The notes under the pieces are model-generated. The model saw only the letters and a program-made list of their open reading frames with translations, was not told the origin of the DNA and did no database searches. From Acidimicrobiaceae bacterium (GTDB taxonomy: Bacteria; Actinomycetota; Acidimicrobiia; Acidimicrobiales; RAAP-2), in assembly GCA_003158855.1 (NCBI GenBank), contig PMLJ01000029.1:15719-79718 (forward strand): a DNA stretch of 64,000 nt, given 5' to 3'. The translations under genes were made by a program, and so were the position numbers. Below, piece after piece: positions 7,738 to 16,570 of this stretch (the first letter of the stretch is position 1; every line of letters starts with the position of its first letter).

Positions 7738-8943
7738 GTGTCAGACGCCTATATCCTTGAGACTCTTCGCACGCCCCGAGCCAAGGCCTCGTCGCGTGGT
7801 GCCTTTGCCGAGATCTCGCCCGTCGATCTGGTCGTGGCCCTACAGCGCGACCTAGTGAGGCGAACCGGTCTCGATCCCGAGACCGTCGACGACGTGATGC
7901 TGGGTATCGCCTCACAAAACGCCGAGCAGGGTGCGAATCTCGCTCGCACGGCGACCATCCTCGCGGGTTGGGGCGACGTTCCTGGAATGACGATGAATCG
8001 ATTCTGCGCTTCTGGCATCGACAGCGTGGCCCAGGCCGCTGGTCGTGTACGAGGTGGTGACGTCGAGCTGATCGTCGCTGGAGGCGTGGAGAGCGTGTCA
8101 CGGGTGCCAATGTTCTCCGACGGTGGTCCACTCTGGAGCGACCCAAGCACCATTGAGCGGGTGGGCTCGGTCTTCATGGGGATCGCCGCGGACCTCGTGC
8201 TCACGATGGAAGGGTTCAAACGCGAGGATTTGGACGCCTACGGTCTCGAGACCCAACAGAAGGCGGCACGGGCGTGGGACGAAGGGTTCTTCAACCGTTC
8301 GCTCACTCCCATCACCCGTTCAGACGGCCGAGTTGTTGACCGCGACGAGCTCGTGCGACCCTTCACAACACTCGAGTCGCTCGCCGGACTCGAGCCCGCC
8401 TTCGCCGGACAAGGTGCCGCCGGTCAGGACGCGATCGCCCTAGCTGCCCATCCCGAGGTTTCGCGGATACGTCACGAGCACACGGTGGGGACGTCGCCGG
8501 CCCTGGCCGATGCCGCCGCGCTCGTCGTGGTCGGCACCGAGGCCGCTGCCAAGCGGATGGGTGTCGCACCGCGCGCACGGATCGTGGGTTCGGCGACAGT
8601 GAGCTGTGACCCCGTGATCATGCTGACGGCCGGCCAATCGGCGGTGGAGAAGGTCATCGCCCGAGCTGGCCTTCACCCTTCGGACATCGACGTCTTCGAA
8701 TTCGCCGAGGCGTTCGCTGCGTTGTGTCTGCGTTTCCGACGCGACCTCGACGCCGGACCTGATCGAATGAACCCCAATGGAGGGACCATCGCCATGGGCC
8801 ACGCATTCGGGGCCACCGGGGCAATCCTGCTGGCGTGCTGCGTCGACGAGCTCGAGCGACGCGAAGGACGATACGGTGTCGCCGCGGTGAGCGGTGCCGC
8901 CGGGCTCGGGGTGGCCGTACTCGTAGAGAGGGTCGCACCATGA
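7738..8943 (+). CDS. Thiolase-family protein with altered active site
   Basis: The 401-aa protein has the FadA/acetyl-CoA acetyltransferase fold. The acyl-accepting Cys is present (NRFCASG, C90), as is the His of NGGTIAMGHAFGATG (H355). However, the usual NEAF is AEAF (A323), and the C-terminal CxG motif reads VSGAAGLG, so the second catalytic Cys is Ser385. In classical thiolases that Cys acts as the general acid/base for cleavage or condensation. The enzyme may have changed activity, low activity or a structural role. The GTG start at 7738 is preceded by AAAGGAG. It lies between a ligase and an MFE-2-like SDR, the order expected in a beta-oxidation-like operon. Confidence 0.8.
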   Translation: MSDAYILETLRTPRAKASSRGAFAEISPVDLVVALQRDLVRRTGLDPETVDDVMLGIASQNAEQGANLARTATILAGWGDVPGMTMNRFCASGIDSVAQAAGRVRGGDVELIVAGGVESVSRVPMFSDGGPLWSDPSTIERVGSVFMGIAADLVLTMEGFKREDLDAYGLETQQKAARAWDEGFFNRSLTPITRSDGRVVDRDELVRPFTTLESLAGLEPAFAGQGAAGQDAIALAAHPEVSRIRHEHTVGTSPALADAAALVVVGTEAAAKRMGVAPRARIVGSATVSCDPVIMLTAGQSAVEKVIARAGLHPSDIDVFEFAEAFAALCLRFRRDLDAGPDRMNPNGGTIAMGHAFGATGAILLACCVDELERREGRYGVAAVSGAAGLGVAVLVERVAP

Positions 8944-8986
8944 ACGGCGTTCAGAGCTGCGGGACCGGCCGCGACGAGGTGCGCTC

Positions 8987-9880
8987 GTGAGTCGACCGGA
9001 TCTGAAGGGAAGGGTCGCCATCGTCTCGGGCGGTGGCAAGGGCCTAGGACGTAGCTTCTCGCTCGACCTGGCGGCACACGGCGCGAAAGTGGTGGTCAAC
9101 AATCGCAATCGCGTGGTCGATGACGACGGGCGGGGCCCGGCCGACCATGTCGTGAGTGAGATCAGAGATGCGGGCGGCGAAGCGATCGCGGACTACCACG
9201 ACGCCGCTGACCCATCCAGTGGTTCGGCGATGGTCCAAGCCGCGCTCGACCAGTGGGGGCGTTTGGACATCTGCGTTGCCAACGCGGGCGTCGGCACCGG
9301 CGGGATGTTTCACAAGGAGACTGACGAAGAGTTCGAGGCACTGCTCGCCATCAATCTGCTCGGCGCCGCTCGACTCGCCCGGGCGGCGATGATCGTCATG
9401 AGACCTGCGGACTATGGACGCATCGTGCTCGTCGCATCGACCGGAGGTTTACACGGTGACGTCGGTCTGTCGGCCTACGCGGCGAGCAAGGGCGGCATGA
9501 TTTCGCTCGGTCGCTCGCTGGCCGCCGAAGGCCAGCGACGCGGCGTGTTCACCAATCTCCTTCTTCCCTACGCCACGACCCAGATGACCGAAGGCGACAT
9601 GGATGACGCGTACGCCAACGCCACGACGGCCGAACGGGTCGCCCCGGTGCTGACCGCACTGGTCGACCAGAACTGCAACCTCAACGGACAGCTCATCGTC
9701 ACCGGCGGTGGACGGCTTCGCAGCGCATCAGTCGTCGAGTGGGGAACGGTCCTGCTGCCCGACGACCTCGGTCCCCAAGAACTGGAGGAACTAGTGCATC
9801 GATCCAAGAAGGGTTCTCCCAAGGAGTTCAATGGGGCAATCGAGGCATTCTTCGATTTCATGGGGGACCAACCGCTATGA
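8987..9880 (+). CDS. SDR-family 3-hydroxyacyl-CoA dehydrogenase-like protein
   Basis: The 297-aa protein is a classical-type short-chain dehydrogenase. The N-terminal cofactor loop reads SGGGKGLGRSFS, followed by CVANAG and the catalytic YAASKGG. It resembles the dehydrogenase part of peroxisomal multifunctional enzyme 2 (17-beta-HSD type 4), including the GAKVVVNNRN segment and a C-terminal extension. A likely role is NAD-dependent oxidation of a beta-hydroxyacyl-CoA or a ring hydroxyl. The GTG start at 8987 is the best fit to the Rossmann start. The stop overlaps the next gene by ATGA, so they are translationally coupled. Confidence 0.8.
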   Translation: MSRPDLKGRVAIVSGGGKGLGRSFSLDLAAHGAKVVVNNRNRVVDDDGRGPADHVVSEIRDAGGEAIADYHDAADPSSGSAMVQAALDQWGRLDICVANAGVGTGGMFHKETDEEFEALLAINLLGAARLARAAMIVMRPADYGRIVLVASTGGLHGDVGLSAYAASKGGMISLGRSLAAEGQRRGVFTNLLLPYATTQMTEGDMDDAYANATTAERVAPVLTALVDQNCNLNGQLIVTGGGRLRSASVVEWGTVLLPDDLGPQELEELVHRSKKGSPKEFNGAIEAFFDFMGDQPL

Positions 9881-10671
9881 CGTGGGGACCACTCATTATC
9901 AACCTCGTGGTCACGATCGGCGTCGTGGCGGTCCTGATGCTGTGCACGTTCGCCTACGCCATGCGCACCGGGATCCAAGCGATCATGGACACCATGTGGT
10001 CCCTCGGATTCGTGGTCATCGCGGGCGCCACTTTCGCCCTCTCCCAGGGCCACGGCGACCCGACGATCCGCGTCGTCGTCCTGACGATCACCGCCATCTG
10101 GGGGCTGCGTCTGAGCACCCACATCTTCGTGCGCAATCACGGCAAGGGCGAAGACCCCCGCTACGCCTCACTGCTTCGTCGCAACGAGGGCAACGTCGCG
10201 AAGTTCGTTCTTCGCTACATCTATTACGCGCAGGGTCGCATAATGTGGATCGTCTCGATACCGGTTCAATTCGCCATGTACGAACGCCACCCCGTCCGCG
10301 CGATGTTGTGGATCGGCGTCGTCGTGTGGTTGATCGGCTTTGGTTTCGAGACCATCGGCGATTGGCAACTGCGGCGTTTCAAGTCCAACCCCGAAAACGC
10401 CGGAAAGGTCATGGACCGGGGCCTGTGGCGATACACCCGGCACCCCAATTACTTCGGCGACTCGGTGGTGTGGGTCGGCCTCTTCTTGATCGCCGCTTCA
10501 AACTGGGTTGGGATCGTCACGGTCGTCTCGCCGATCATCATGACGAACCTCTTGGTCAACCACACGGGTAAGGCTCTACTCGAGAAGCACATGGGTCGGT
10601 CCAAGGGCGCTGACTACACGGCCTACGTCTCGCGCACGAGCGGTTTCTTCCCCCTGCCTCCAAAACCCTGA
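9877..10671 (+). CDS. DUF1295 family integral membrane protein (steroid 5-alpha-reductase-like fold)
   Basis: The 264-aa protein starts at the ATG that overlaps the SDR stop; the longer ORF from 9739 is only an open frame inside the SDR gene. It has five to six hydrophobic segments and the family signature GLWRYTRHPNYFGDSVVW, followed by GADYTAYVSRTSGFFPLPPK. DUF1295 proteins share the fold of steroid 5-alpha reductases and isoprenylcysteine methyltransferases, using NADPH or SAM at the membrane. Its place in a CoA-ligase/thiolase/SDR operon suggests action on a hydrophobic, perhaps cyclic or isoprenoid, intermediate, but this is inference. Confidence 0.8.
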   Translation: MTWGPLIINLVVTIGVVAVLMLCTFAYAMRTGIQAIMDTMWSLGFVVIAGATFALSQGHGDPTIRVVVLTITAIWGLRLSTHIFVRNHGKGEDPRYASLLRRNEGNVAKFVLRYIYYAQGRIMWIVSIPVQFAMYERHPVRAMLWIGVVVWLIGFGFETIGDWQLRRFKSNPENAGKVMDRGLWRYTRHPNYFGDSVVWVGLFLIAASNWVGIVTVVSPIIMTNLLVNHTGKALLEKHMGRSKGADYTAYVSRTSGFFPLPPKP

Positions 10672-10774
10672 AGAGGTTGCCCAAATTCGTGAAGCTCCGA
10701 CTCCAGCGCTGCACGTGCACCGCTGACGCCGACACAGTCGGTACGCACTGTGGCGCGGGCGCTACGAGAGCCGC

Positions 10775-11509
10775 TCAGACGAAGCGGAACCTCGTACTGC
10801 ACAGTTCGACGGAGTCCCCCACTCTCGAACGGTCGGTCGTGTGCACGTCGACGGCCACGAGGCCTCGGCGACCCTGGAGCCCCACGAACCGTATCGGGCG
10901 GCCGCTGAATGAGACGACGGCCCCGTCGTCAACCAGCTCGGGTTCGGGCAGCCCGATGATGGTGGCCCATGTCGCCGCCATCGCCGCGGGATCCTCGATG
11001 GCGATCTCCACGCCCACGATGTCGTCGATAAAGTTTCCACGCTGGGCCTGAGCCACCTTGGCCGCCTCCATGTCATCCCAGAACCATTCGTCACGCGGGA
11101 GGAACGAGTCGAGCTCCAAGAGCACGCCGACGTCAAGTGGATGGAGTTGGATGATCTCGTGCCCGAGAGCCTGGGCCTCGACGGCGATTCTCACGCCGAG
11201 TTGCGCGCAACGTTCACGAACGCCATCAAGGTTCGGCACCTGGGTCGAAAGGCACCACCCCGACGTTCCGCCAACCTTGCGCAGCCACTTGGACACTTGA
11301 TGATCCTCGGTCATCGGGGAACATACTTCGAGATAGGTGTCAGCTCCGACGGGCATCGTGGCGTCGGCGAGTCCGATGGTGGCCAACTCGGGGTCGTCGA
11401 ACGAGGGACCCAATTGCAGGGTCCTTCTCACCAGTTCAGTGTCCCCGGCGTGATCGAGCGTGGCCAGTACGACCTGTCGCAACTGTGCCCAACGTGGTTG
11501 TTCGTTCAT
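10775..11509 (-). CDS. VOC-superfamily (glyoxalase/dioxygenase-like) protein
   Basis: The 244-aa protein has two repeated beta-alpha-beta-beta-beta halves typical of the vicinal oxygen chelate fold. One starts near LRQVVLATLDHAGDTELVRRTLQL. The other starts near IVGVEIAIEDPAAMAATWATIIGLPEPE. Segments ending in LEVCSP, HEIIQLHPLDVGVLLELD and LVAVDVHTTD could supply metal ligands. VOC proteins include epimerases, ring-cleavage dioxygenases and glyoxalases; the exact class is not clear. It is the last gene of a minus-strand set with a ligase and an SDR and converges on the DUF1295 gene. Confidence 0.7.
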   Translation of the reverse strand: MNEQPRWAQLRQVVLATLDHAGDTELVRRTLQLGPSFDDPELATIGLADATMPVGADTYLEVCSPMTEDHQVSKWLRKVGGTSGWCLSTQVPNLDGVRERCAQLGVRIAVEAQALGHEIIQLHPLDVGVLLELDSFLPRDEWFWDDMEAAKVAQAQRGNFIDDIVGVEIAIEDPAAMAATWATIIGLPEPELVDDGAVVSFSGRPIRFVGLQGRRGLVAVDVHTTDRSRVGDSVELCSTRFRFV

Positions 11510-11567
11510 ATCTTTAACCCTTCCTTGATGCTGCCTAGATTGCTCTTTGGTGATTCGTTGTGCGACG

Positions 11568-13130
11568 TCAGCCCACCGAGCGATCGCGCTCGGCCCAGAA
11601 CGGGCGGCGTAACTCGCGCCGCAGCACCTTGCCCGAAGGGTTACGTGGAAGTACCTCGACGAACGTGACGCTCGTCGGGCACTTGTAGTGCGCGAGATTG
11701 TCGCGACAGAAGTCGATCAACTCCTGTTCCAGCAGTACCGAATCCGGCCTTGGAACAACGAAGGCCATCGGCGTCTCGCCCCACTTCTCTGACGGGACAC
11801 CGACCACCGCAGCCTCGAGCACGTTGGGGTGGCCCATCAACACCGCTTCAACTTCCGCGGGCGGGATGTTCTCGCCGCCTGAGACGATGATGTCCTTGAT
11901 TCGGTCCACGATGTAGACGTAGCCCTGTGCGTCTATTCGCCCGGCGTCACCCGTCCGAAGCCATCCACCTTCCAAGAAGAGAGCCGCGGTCTCTTCGGGA
12001 CGGCGCCAATATCCCGGCGTCACCTGGGGCCCCCGGATCACTATTTCACCGACCTGATCAGTGGAGGCGGACTGGCCCGTCTCGACATCGACGACGTTCA
12101 CCTCGACATCAGTGGCGGCTTGGCCCGCGCTCTTCAGTCTGGATGCGTCACCGCCAACGTGGTCCGCTGGGCGAAGGAGGGTCCCGATTCCTACGGTCTC
12201 GGTGAGGCCGTAGGACTGGGTGAACTCGGCGTCGAACAATTCCACGGCTCGCGCGAGCAATACCGGATCGATTGGTGAGGATCCGTACACCACGGTACGC
12301 AGACTGGAGAAGTCCACATCCCAGGCATCGGGCATCTCGACGATGATGCGAATGATCGCCGGCACAAGCGCCGCGTGGGTCGTTCGTTCATTCACCATCA
12401 GTGACAACAGTGTGCGAGGTAGCGGATCGCGCACCTGGACGATGCGTCCTCCCGCGTTCATCGCGATGAGCGACCAGCCCGAGGCGGCGATGTGATAGTA
12501 CGGCGGCGACACCAGGCTCGACGACGATTTGTCGGGCCTGAATTCGTCCGTGAAGTTCGCCACGGCGAAGAGAAGATTGTCCGCAGTGATCCGGATACCC
12601 TTTGGAGGCCCAGTGGTGCCCGAAGAGTACATGAGCACCGCAAGTCCAGAACCGGTCGCGCAGTCCCCGGGATCGCGAGTCTCCTGTGCGCTCACGACCT
12701 CCTCGTAGGCGAACTCGTTGGATGCCGTGGGCACGACGTGATCTCCGACGACCAACGTCGTGATCGGTCCCGGCCGCCAGATTGGACCAAGTTCAGCGAG
12801 CACCGAGTCGGCGATCACCACTGCGGACGGCTCAGCGTCACGAAGGATTGTGGCGACCTCGTCTCCGGAGAGACGAAAGTTGAGCGGAGTGATCACGGCG
12901 CCGATCTTGGCGGCGGCGAAAGCGGTCTCCCAGAACTCGGTGGCGTTGCGGTCGATGTAGGCGACCCGGTCACCTTTAGTAACGCCAAGTCCCCGCAGTG
13001 CATTCGCGAGTTGATTGGAGCGAGCGTCCAGTTCACCGTACGTGATCGAGCGGCCTTCACCACTTATCGCGATGCTCGAGGAGCGCCGTTGAGCCTGGGT
13101 TCGCAGAATCTCGGCAATAGAGTCAACCAT
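11568..13130 (-). CDS. Class I adenylate-forming acyl-CoA ligase
   Basis: The 520-aa protein is a third acyl-CoA ligase, close in layout to the one at 4442-6019. Motifs are LMYSSGTTGPPKGI (A3), QSYGLTETVG (A5), GWLRTGDAGR (A7), VDRIKDIIVSGGENIPPAEVE (A8) and LPRNPSGKVLRREL with the catalytic Lys (A10). The ATG at 13130 follows GGGGAGGAC. It lies 60 bp downstream of an SDR gene on the same strand and 58 bp before the VOC gene, so SDR-ligase-VOC are probably one transcript controlled from the operator at 14033. Confidence 0.85.
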   Translation of the reverse strand: MVDSIAEILRTQAQRRSSSIAISGEGRSITYGELDARSNQLANALRGLGVTKGDRVAYIDRNATEFWETAFAAAKIGAVITPLNFRLSGDEVATILRDAEPSAVVIADSVLAELGPIWRPGPITTLVVGDHVVPTASNEFAYEEVVSAQETRDPGDCATGSGLAVLMYSSGTTGPPKGIRITADNLLFAVANFTDEFRPDKSSSSLVSPPYYHIAASGWSLIAMNAGGRIVQVRDPLPRTLLSLMVNERTTHAALVPAIIRIIVEMPDAWDVDFSSLRTVVYGSSPIDPVLLARAVELFDAEFTQSYGLTETVGIGTLLRPADHVGGDASRLKSAGQAATDVEVNVVDVETGQSASTDQVGEIVIRGPQVTPGYWRRPEETAALFLEGGWLRTGDAGRIDAQGYVYIVDRIKDIIVSGGENIPPAEVEAVLMGHPNVLEAAVVGVPSEKWGETPMAFVVPRPDSVLLEQELIDFCRDNLAHYKCPTSVTFVEVLPRNPSGKVLRRELRRPFWAERDRSVG

Positions 13131-13190
13131 CCAGTGTCCTCCCCATCACGCGGTTAACTCTCGCCAGGAGTCCTCGCACCGCCATGTCCG

Positions 13191-13955
13191 CTATCGCCCC
13201 GTGGACTGCACGTCGACATTGAGCAACTTGGCCATCTGTCGTTCGAAACGCGCCGGATCCCTGAAATAGCGAGCCCGCGACTCAACGGCCATGAAGTCCG
13301 TGTCGCAGACGGTTTCGCCCTTGTTGAGCGCGTCGAGACTGGCTCGGGCGATTTCGATTGGCGACTCCTTGCGTCCTTCGACGTGTGAAGCCATGCGGGT
13401 GTCGACTGAACCTACTATCAAGGCGACGACGTCAGTACCTTGTCCACTCAACTCTGCGCGGGTGATCGTACTGAGCGTCAGCGCGGCCGCCTTCGAAGGT
13501 GAGTAGCCGCCCATGAAAGGGGCCGCGAATGCGCCCGCCACCGAGAGAACGTTCAGAATCGCGCCACCACCATTCGCCCCGAGAATCCCGGCGAACGCGC
13601 GAGTCATGTTCAACACACCGAAGTAGTTGACCTCCATCTCTTGACGGGCGGCTTGCGGGTCATCGGTGAGCACCAGTCGGCGATTGGCGAAATAGCCCGC
13701 GTTGTTGATGAGCATGGTCACGTCGGTGCACCTTACGCTGGCCCGGTGGACGCTCTCGAGGTCGGTCACGTCGAGCCCAATGACTTCCACATCCAAACCG
13801 TCGAATTGGTTGGTCGCCGTACTCGGATCGCGAACACCGGCGTAGACCCTCTTCGCTCCACGCGCAAAGAGTTCCTGAACGAATCCGAGGCCGATGCCGC
13901 GATTCGCTCCAGTGACCAACGCGACTGCACCCTCGGCCCTGTTCACACGCGCCAT
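13191..13955 (-). CDS. Short-chain dehydrogenase/reductase
   Basis: The protein is an SDR with TGANRGIGLGF (cofactor loop), LINNAG and GGYSPSKAAALTLS (catalytic Y and K). I chose the ATG at 13955 because GGGGGA stands 7 bases before it. The longer form begins at a GTG at 14003 (270 aa) with no good ribosome binding site. The length from 13955 is 254 aa, normal for the family. The closest type is short SDRs that oxidise or reduce a carbonyl on acyl chains or ring systems. It is the first gene of the SDR-ligase-VOC set. Confidence 0.75.
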   Translation of the reverse strand: MARVNRAEGAVALVTGANRGIGLGFVQELFARGAKRVYAGVRDPSTATNQFDGLDVEVIGLDVTDLESVHRASVRCTDVTMLINNAGYFANRRLVLTDDPQAARQEMEVNYFGVLNMTRAFAGILGANGGGAILNVLSVAGAFAAPFMGGYSPSKAAALTLSTITRAELSGQGTDVVALIVGSVDTRMASHVEGRKESPIEIARASLDALNKGETVCDTDFMAVESRARYFRDPARFERQMAKLLNVDVQSTGR

Positions 13956-14032
13956 GCCTTCATCCCCCGACTGTTTGACTGCGACGTTCCTCTTTGGACT
14001 CACCCAACGATGGTCACGCCTCAGGATTTTAT

Positions 14033-14050
14033 ACTACAGTTAACAGAGAG
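14033..14050 (+). promoter_or_regulatory. 18-bp island operator, copy 3
   Basis: ACTACAGTTAACAGAGAG is followed at once by ACTA, giving an ACTA direct repeat 18 bp apart. It lies 78 bp upstream of the chosen SDR start (30 bp from the alternative GTG). The rest of the interval 13956-14261 shows no gene. Confidence 0.6.
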
Positions 14051-14261
14051 ACTATGCCAGTACAACTTCCTCTCCCTTTTCGAGGGAATTCGTGAGCTTT
14101 CCTCTCGGCGAGGCGCCTCGACCCGGGGCGAGTCAATGCCGAACCGGCGTTGAGCAACACAATGTTCACGACCTCGCTTCTCTTCTATCGCCCTAGATGC
14201 TGACTTCCGGGAGCGTCCAGTATGGTCCCTTCGCTCCGCTCTGCGAGAGGGTCGTCGTGGT

Positions 14262-15317
14262 TCAATCCGTCAGGCGCAAACCAGCGTCGGCGACGACTTG
14301 ATAGCTCTCGCCGAAAAGATTTGCAATAGTCGAGCTGGCGTTGCCCTGCAACGCACGGGCGTACACACCCTGTTGGATCGCCGCGGTTCGAAAGAGGCTG
14401 AAGGCCATGTAGAACCTCCAGTGCGGACGGGGATCACGACCACTTCGTTCGGCGTATGCCTCGAGATACGCATCTTCGTCGGGTATGCCCAGCGCCGCCA
14501 GATCCGCCCCGATGAATCCAGCGGCAATCGGATGACCGGCCGGCAGATGGTAGGTCATGCAATTGAATGCGAGGTCGCTGAAAGGATGGCCGATGGTCGC
14601 CAGTTCCCAGTCGAGCACTGCCGCCACTACCGGTGTCGCCTCGGCGTAGATGAGGTTGCCGAGTCGGAAGTCGCCGTGGGTGATCGTCGCCCGCTCATCA
14701 TCGGGAATGTGCACCAACAACCAATCGCGCAGGTGATCCATCGACGCGACATCGTCGGTACGGCTCAACGAGTACTGCTTGCTCCAACGTGACAGTTGCC
14801 GCTCCACGAACTGCTCGGGCCGGCCGAAGTCACCGAGTCCGGCGCCACGCCAATCAAAGGAGTGCAGCCGGGCCAGAGTCGCATTCATTGAGTCGTAAAT
14901 GGCGCTGCGCTCTTGAGGTGTCGACCCCGCGAGCAGCGGATCGGTGAAGATCCGTCCCGGTTGGTAGTCCATCAGATAGAACGGCGTACCGACCAGACTC
15001 GCGTCATCGCAGTAGCCCCGAAGGACCGGTACGAGGACTTCGCTACCGGCGAGTGCCGATATCACCCGATATTCACGGTCGATGGCGTGTGCCGAAGGAA
15101 GGAGGTCCCCGGACGGCTTCTTGCGCAAGACGTACTTGGCGTTCGGCGTCACGAGAAGGAAGGTGGGGTTCGACTGCCCTCCATCGAATTGGAGTATCTC
15201 CAAGGGACCCGTGAAGTCCTCGAGGTGCAGGTCCAACCACGCCTCTATGGCGCCAACATCAAGTCGATCAACCGCCTTCACCGGTCTCGTGGCGGAATGA
15301 GCGACAGCGTCGTTCAT
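14262..15317 (-). CDS. APH-family phosphotransferase (ACAD10/11 N-domain-like)
   Basis: The protein (about 351 aa from the ATG at 15317; a TTG at 15341 is the ORF-track start) has the aminoglycoside-phosphotransferase kinase fold. Visible are FDGGQSNPTFLL (nucleotide loop), KYVLRKKPSG (ATP-binding Lys), the catalytic loop THGDFRLGNLI and the metal site LDWELATIGHP. This subgroup resembles the kinase domain of ACAD10/ACAD11 and partners of mycobacterial FadE enzymes. These phosphorylate 4-hydroxyacyl-CoA before dehydration. The adjacent upstream acyl-CoA dehydrogenase fits that pairing. It is the last gene of a long minus-strand operon starting at 21904. Confidence 0.8.
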   Translation of the reverse strand: MNDAVAHSATRPVKAVDRLDVGAIEAWLDLHLEDFTGPLEILQFDGGQSNPTFLLVTPNAKYVLRKKPSGDLLPSAHAIDREYRVISALAGSEVLVPVLRGYCDDASLVGTPFYLMDYQPGRIFTDPLLAGSTPQERSAIYDSMNATLARLHSFDWRGAGLGDFGRPEQFVERQLSRWSKQYSLSRTDDVASMDHLRDWLLVHIPDDERATITHGDFRLGNLIYAEATPVVAAVLDWELATIGHPFSDLAFNCMTYHLPAGHPIAAGFIGADLAALGIPDEDAYLEAYAERSGRDPRPHWRFYMAFSLFRTAAIQQGVYARALQGNASSTIANLFGESYQVVADAGLRLTD

Positions 15318-15390
15318 CAACGCCTGCTGACGGGCGGCCAAGACCGCGACTCGGGAGTGACCCCATGCTCGCTGTCGTCCACCACGGTCA

Positions 15391-16560
15391 TCACCTCGTT
15401 GGCAACCCGAGCCGACTCGAGATGTTGTTCATCTGCATGTTCGACGAGCCGCCGACGATGGGCATGCACACGATGTCGCGCACGTAGCGCTCCATGTCGT
15501 ACTCGCGGGCACAGCCGTACGCCCCCATCACGCGTTGGCAGGTCAGCACGATGTCCACCGCGTTGTCGCCGACGAAGAGTTTCGCCATCGAGCTCTCCAC
15601 GCTGCAGTCCTTGCCCTCGTTAGCGAGCCACGCGGCGTGGTAGAGCATGTGTCGACACGCGGCGAGCTTCGTCTTCGCCTCCACCAACATGTTGCGAATG
15701 GCCTGGTGGGCACAGATCTTTCGGCCGAACTGCTCACGTTCCTGGGAGTAGCGCCACGCGTCGTCGACCGCGGCTGATGCGATACCCAGCGCCACGGCCG
15801 TGATCTCGAGTCGTTCGACGTCCAAACCACGCCCCACCAGCATTTGCCATCCCTCATTCCAACACTCGGGACCGCCCACCACATTCTCGATAGGGATCTC
15901 GACGTCTTGGAAGATCACGTCGGTCGTTTCGGAGTAGCGCAGGCCAATATGGTCGATGTCGACAATGGTGATTCCCGGAGCCGTCGTCGGCACCAGCACG
16001 AGCGACAGATTGCGATAGCGATCCTCCCTCGGACCGCTACGGACAAGGGTGTAGATCACGTCGGCGACCCGTGCGCCGGTACACCAACGTTTCGTGCCGT
16101 TGATCACCACCGTCTTGCCGTCCTCTTTGACATAAGCGCTCACCTCTGCCGAGGCGAGGTCACCACCGACATCGGGTTCGGACAATCCGTACGCGAAGAG
16201 CAACTCGCCACGTGCCAGTTTTGGCAGGTAGTACTGCTTCTGCTCTTCGCTGGCGTTCTCCACCATGTTCATCGATCCGTAGAAGGCGCAGTGGATGAAG
16301 GGGCCCGCAAGCGAGGTCCCGCGCTTGGCCAGTTCTTCGATGACGACAATGGCGGACAAGATGTCGATGCCCGTTCCGCCGTATTCCTCGGGCACAGTGA
16401 CACCCGTGACGCCCAGTTCGCTCAGTTTGGCGAAGGCCTCCTTCGAGTACGCCGCTTTCGAATCCAGCTCTCGGGCCAACTCGCGAGGCATCTCCTTGTC
16501 GAGGAACCGCCGGATCATCTCGCGAAGTTGCGTCGTCTGCTCTGATTCTTCGAAATTCAT
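15391..16560 (-). CDS. Acyl-CoA dehydrogenase
   Basis: The 389-aa protein is a FAD-dependent acyl-CoA dehydrogenase that introduces a 2,3 double bond into an acyl-CoA. I chose the ATG at 16560 (MNFEESEQT), preceded by GAAGGAGAGCC, over the upstream ORF start at 16626. Family segments include FAYGLSEPDVGGD, WCTGARVAD and QFGRKICAHQAIRNML. The MCAD-type base position (EGTSE) here reads IVGGSSNMQ and lacks Glu. The segment GLDVERLEITA instead matches the GLDLERL segment of isovaleryl-CoA dehydrogenase, which carries its catalytic Glu. So the base is probably at the IVD position. This fits branched or cyclic substrates. Confidence 0.85.
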   Translation of the reverse strand: MNFEESEQTTQLREMIRRFLDKEMPRELARELDSKAAYSKEAFAKLSELGVTGVTVPEEYGGTGIDILSAIVVIEELAKRGTSLAGPFIHCAFYGSMNMVENASEEQKQYYLPKLARGELLFAYGLSEPDVGGDLASAEVSAYVKEDGKTVVINGTKRWCTGARVADVIYTLVRSGPREDRYRNLSLVLVPTTAPGITIVDIDHIGLRYSETTDVIFQDVEIPIENVVGGPECWNEGWQMLVGRGLDVERLEITAVALGIASAAVDDAWRYSQEREQFGRKICAHQAIRNMLVEAKTKLAACRHMLYHAAWLANEGKDCSVESSMAKLFVGDNAVDIVLTCQRVMGAYGCAREYDMERYVRDIVCMPIVGGSSNMQMNNISSRLGLPTR

Positions 16561-16570
16561 TGGCTCTCCT

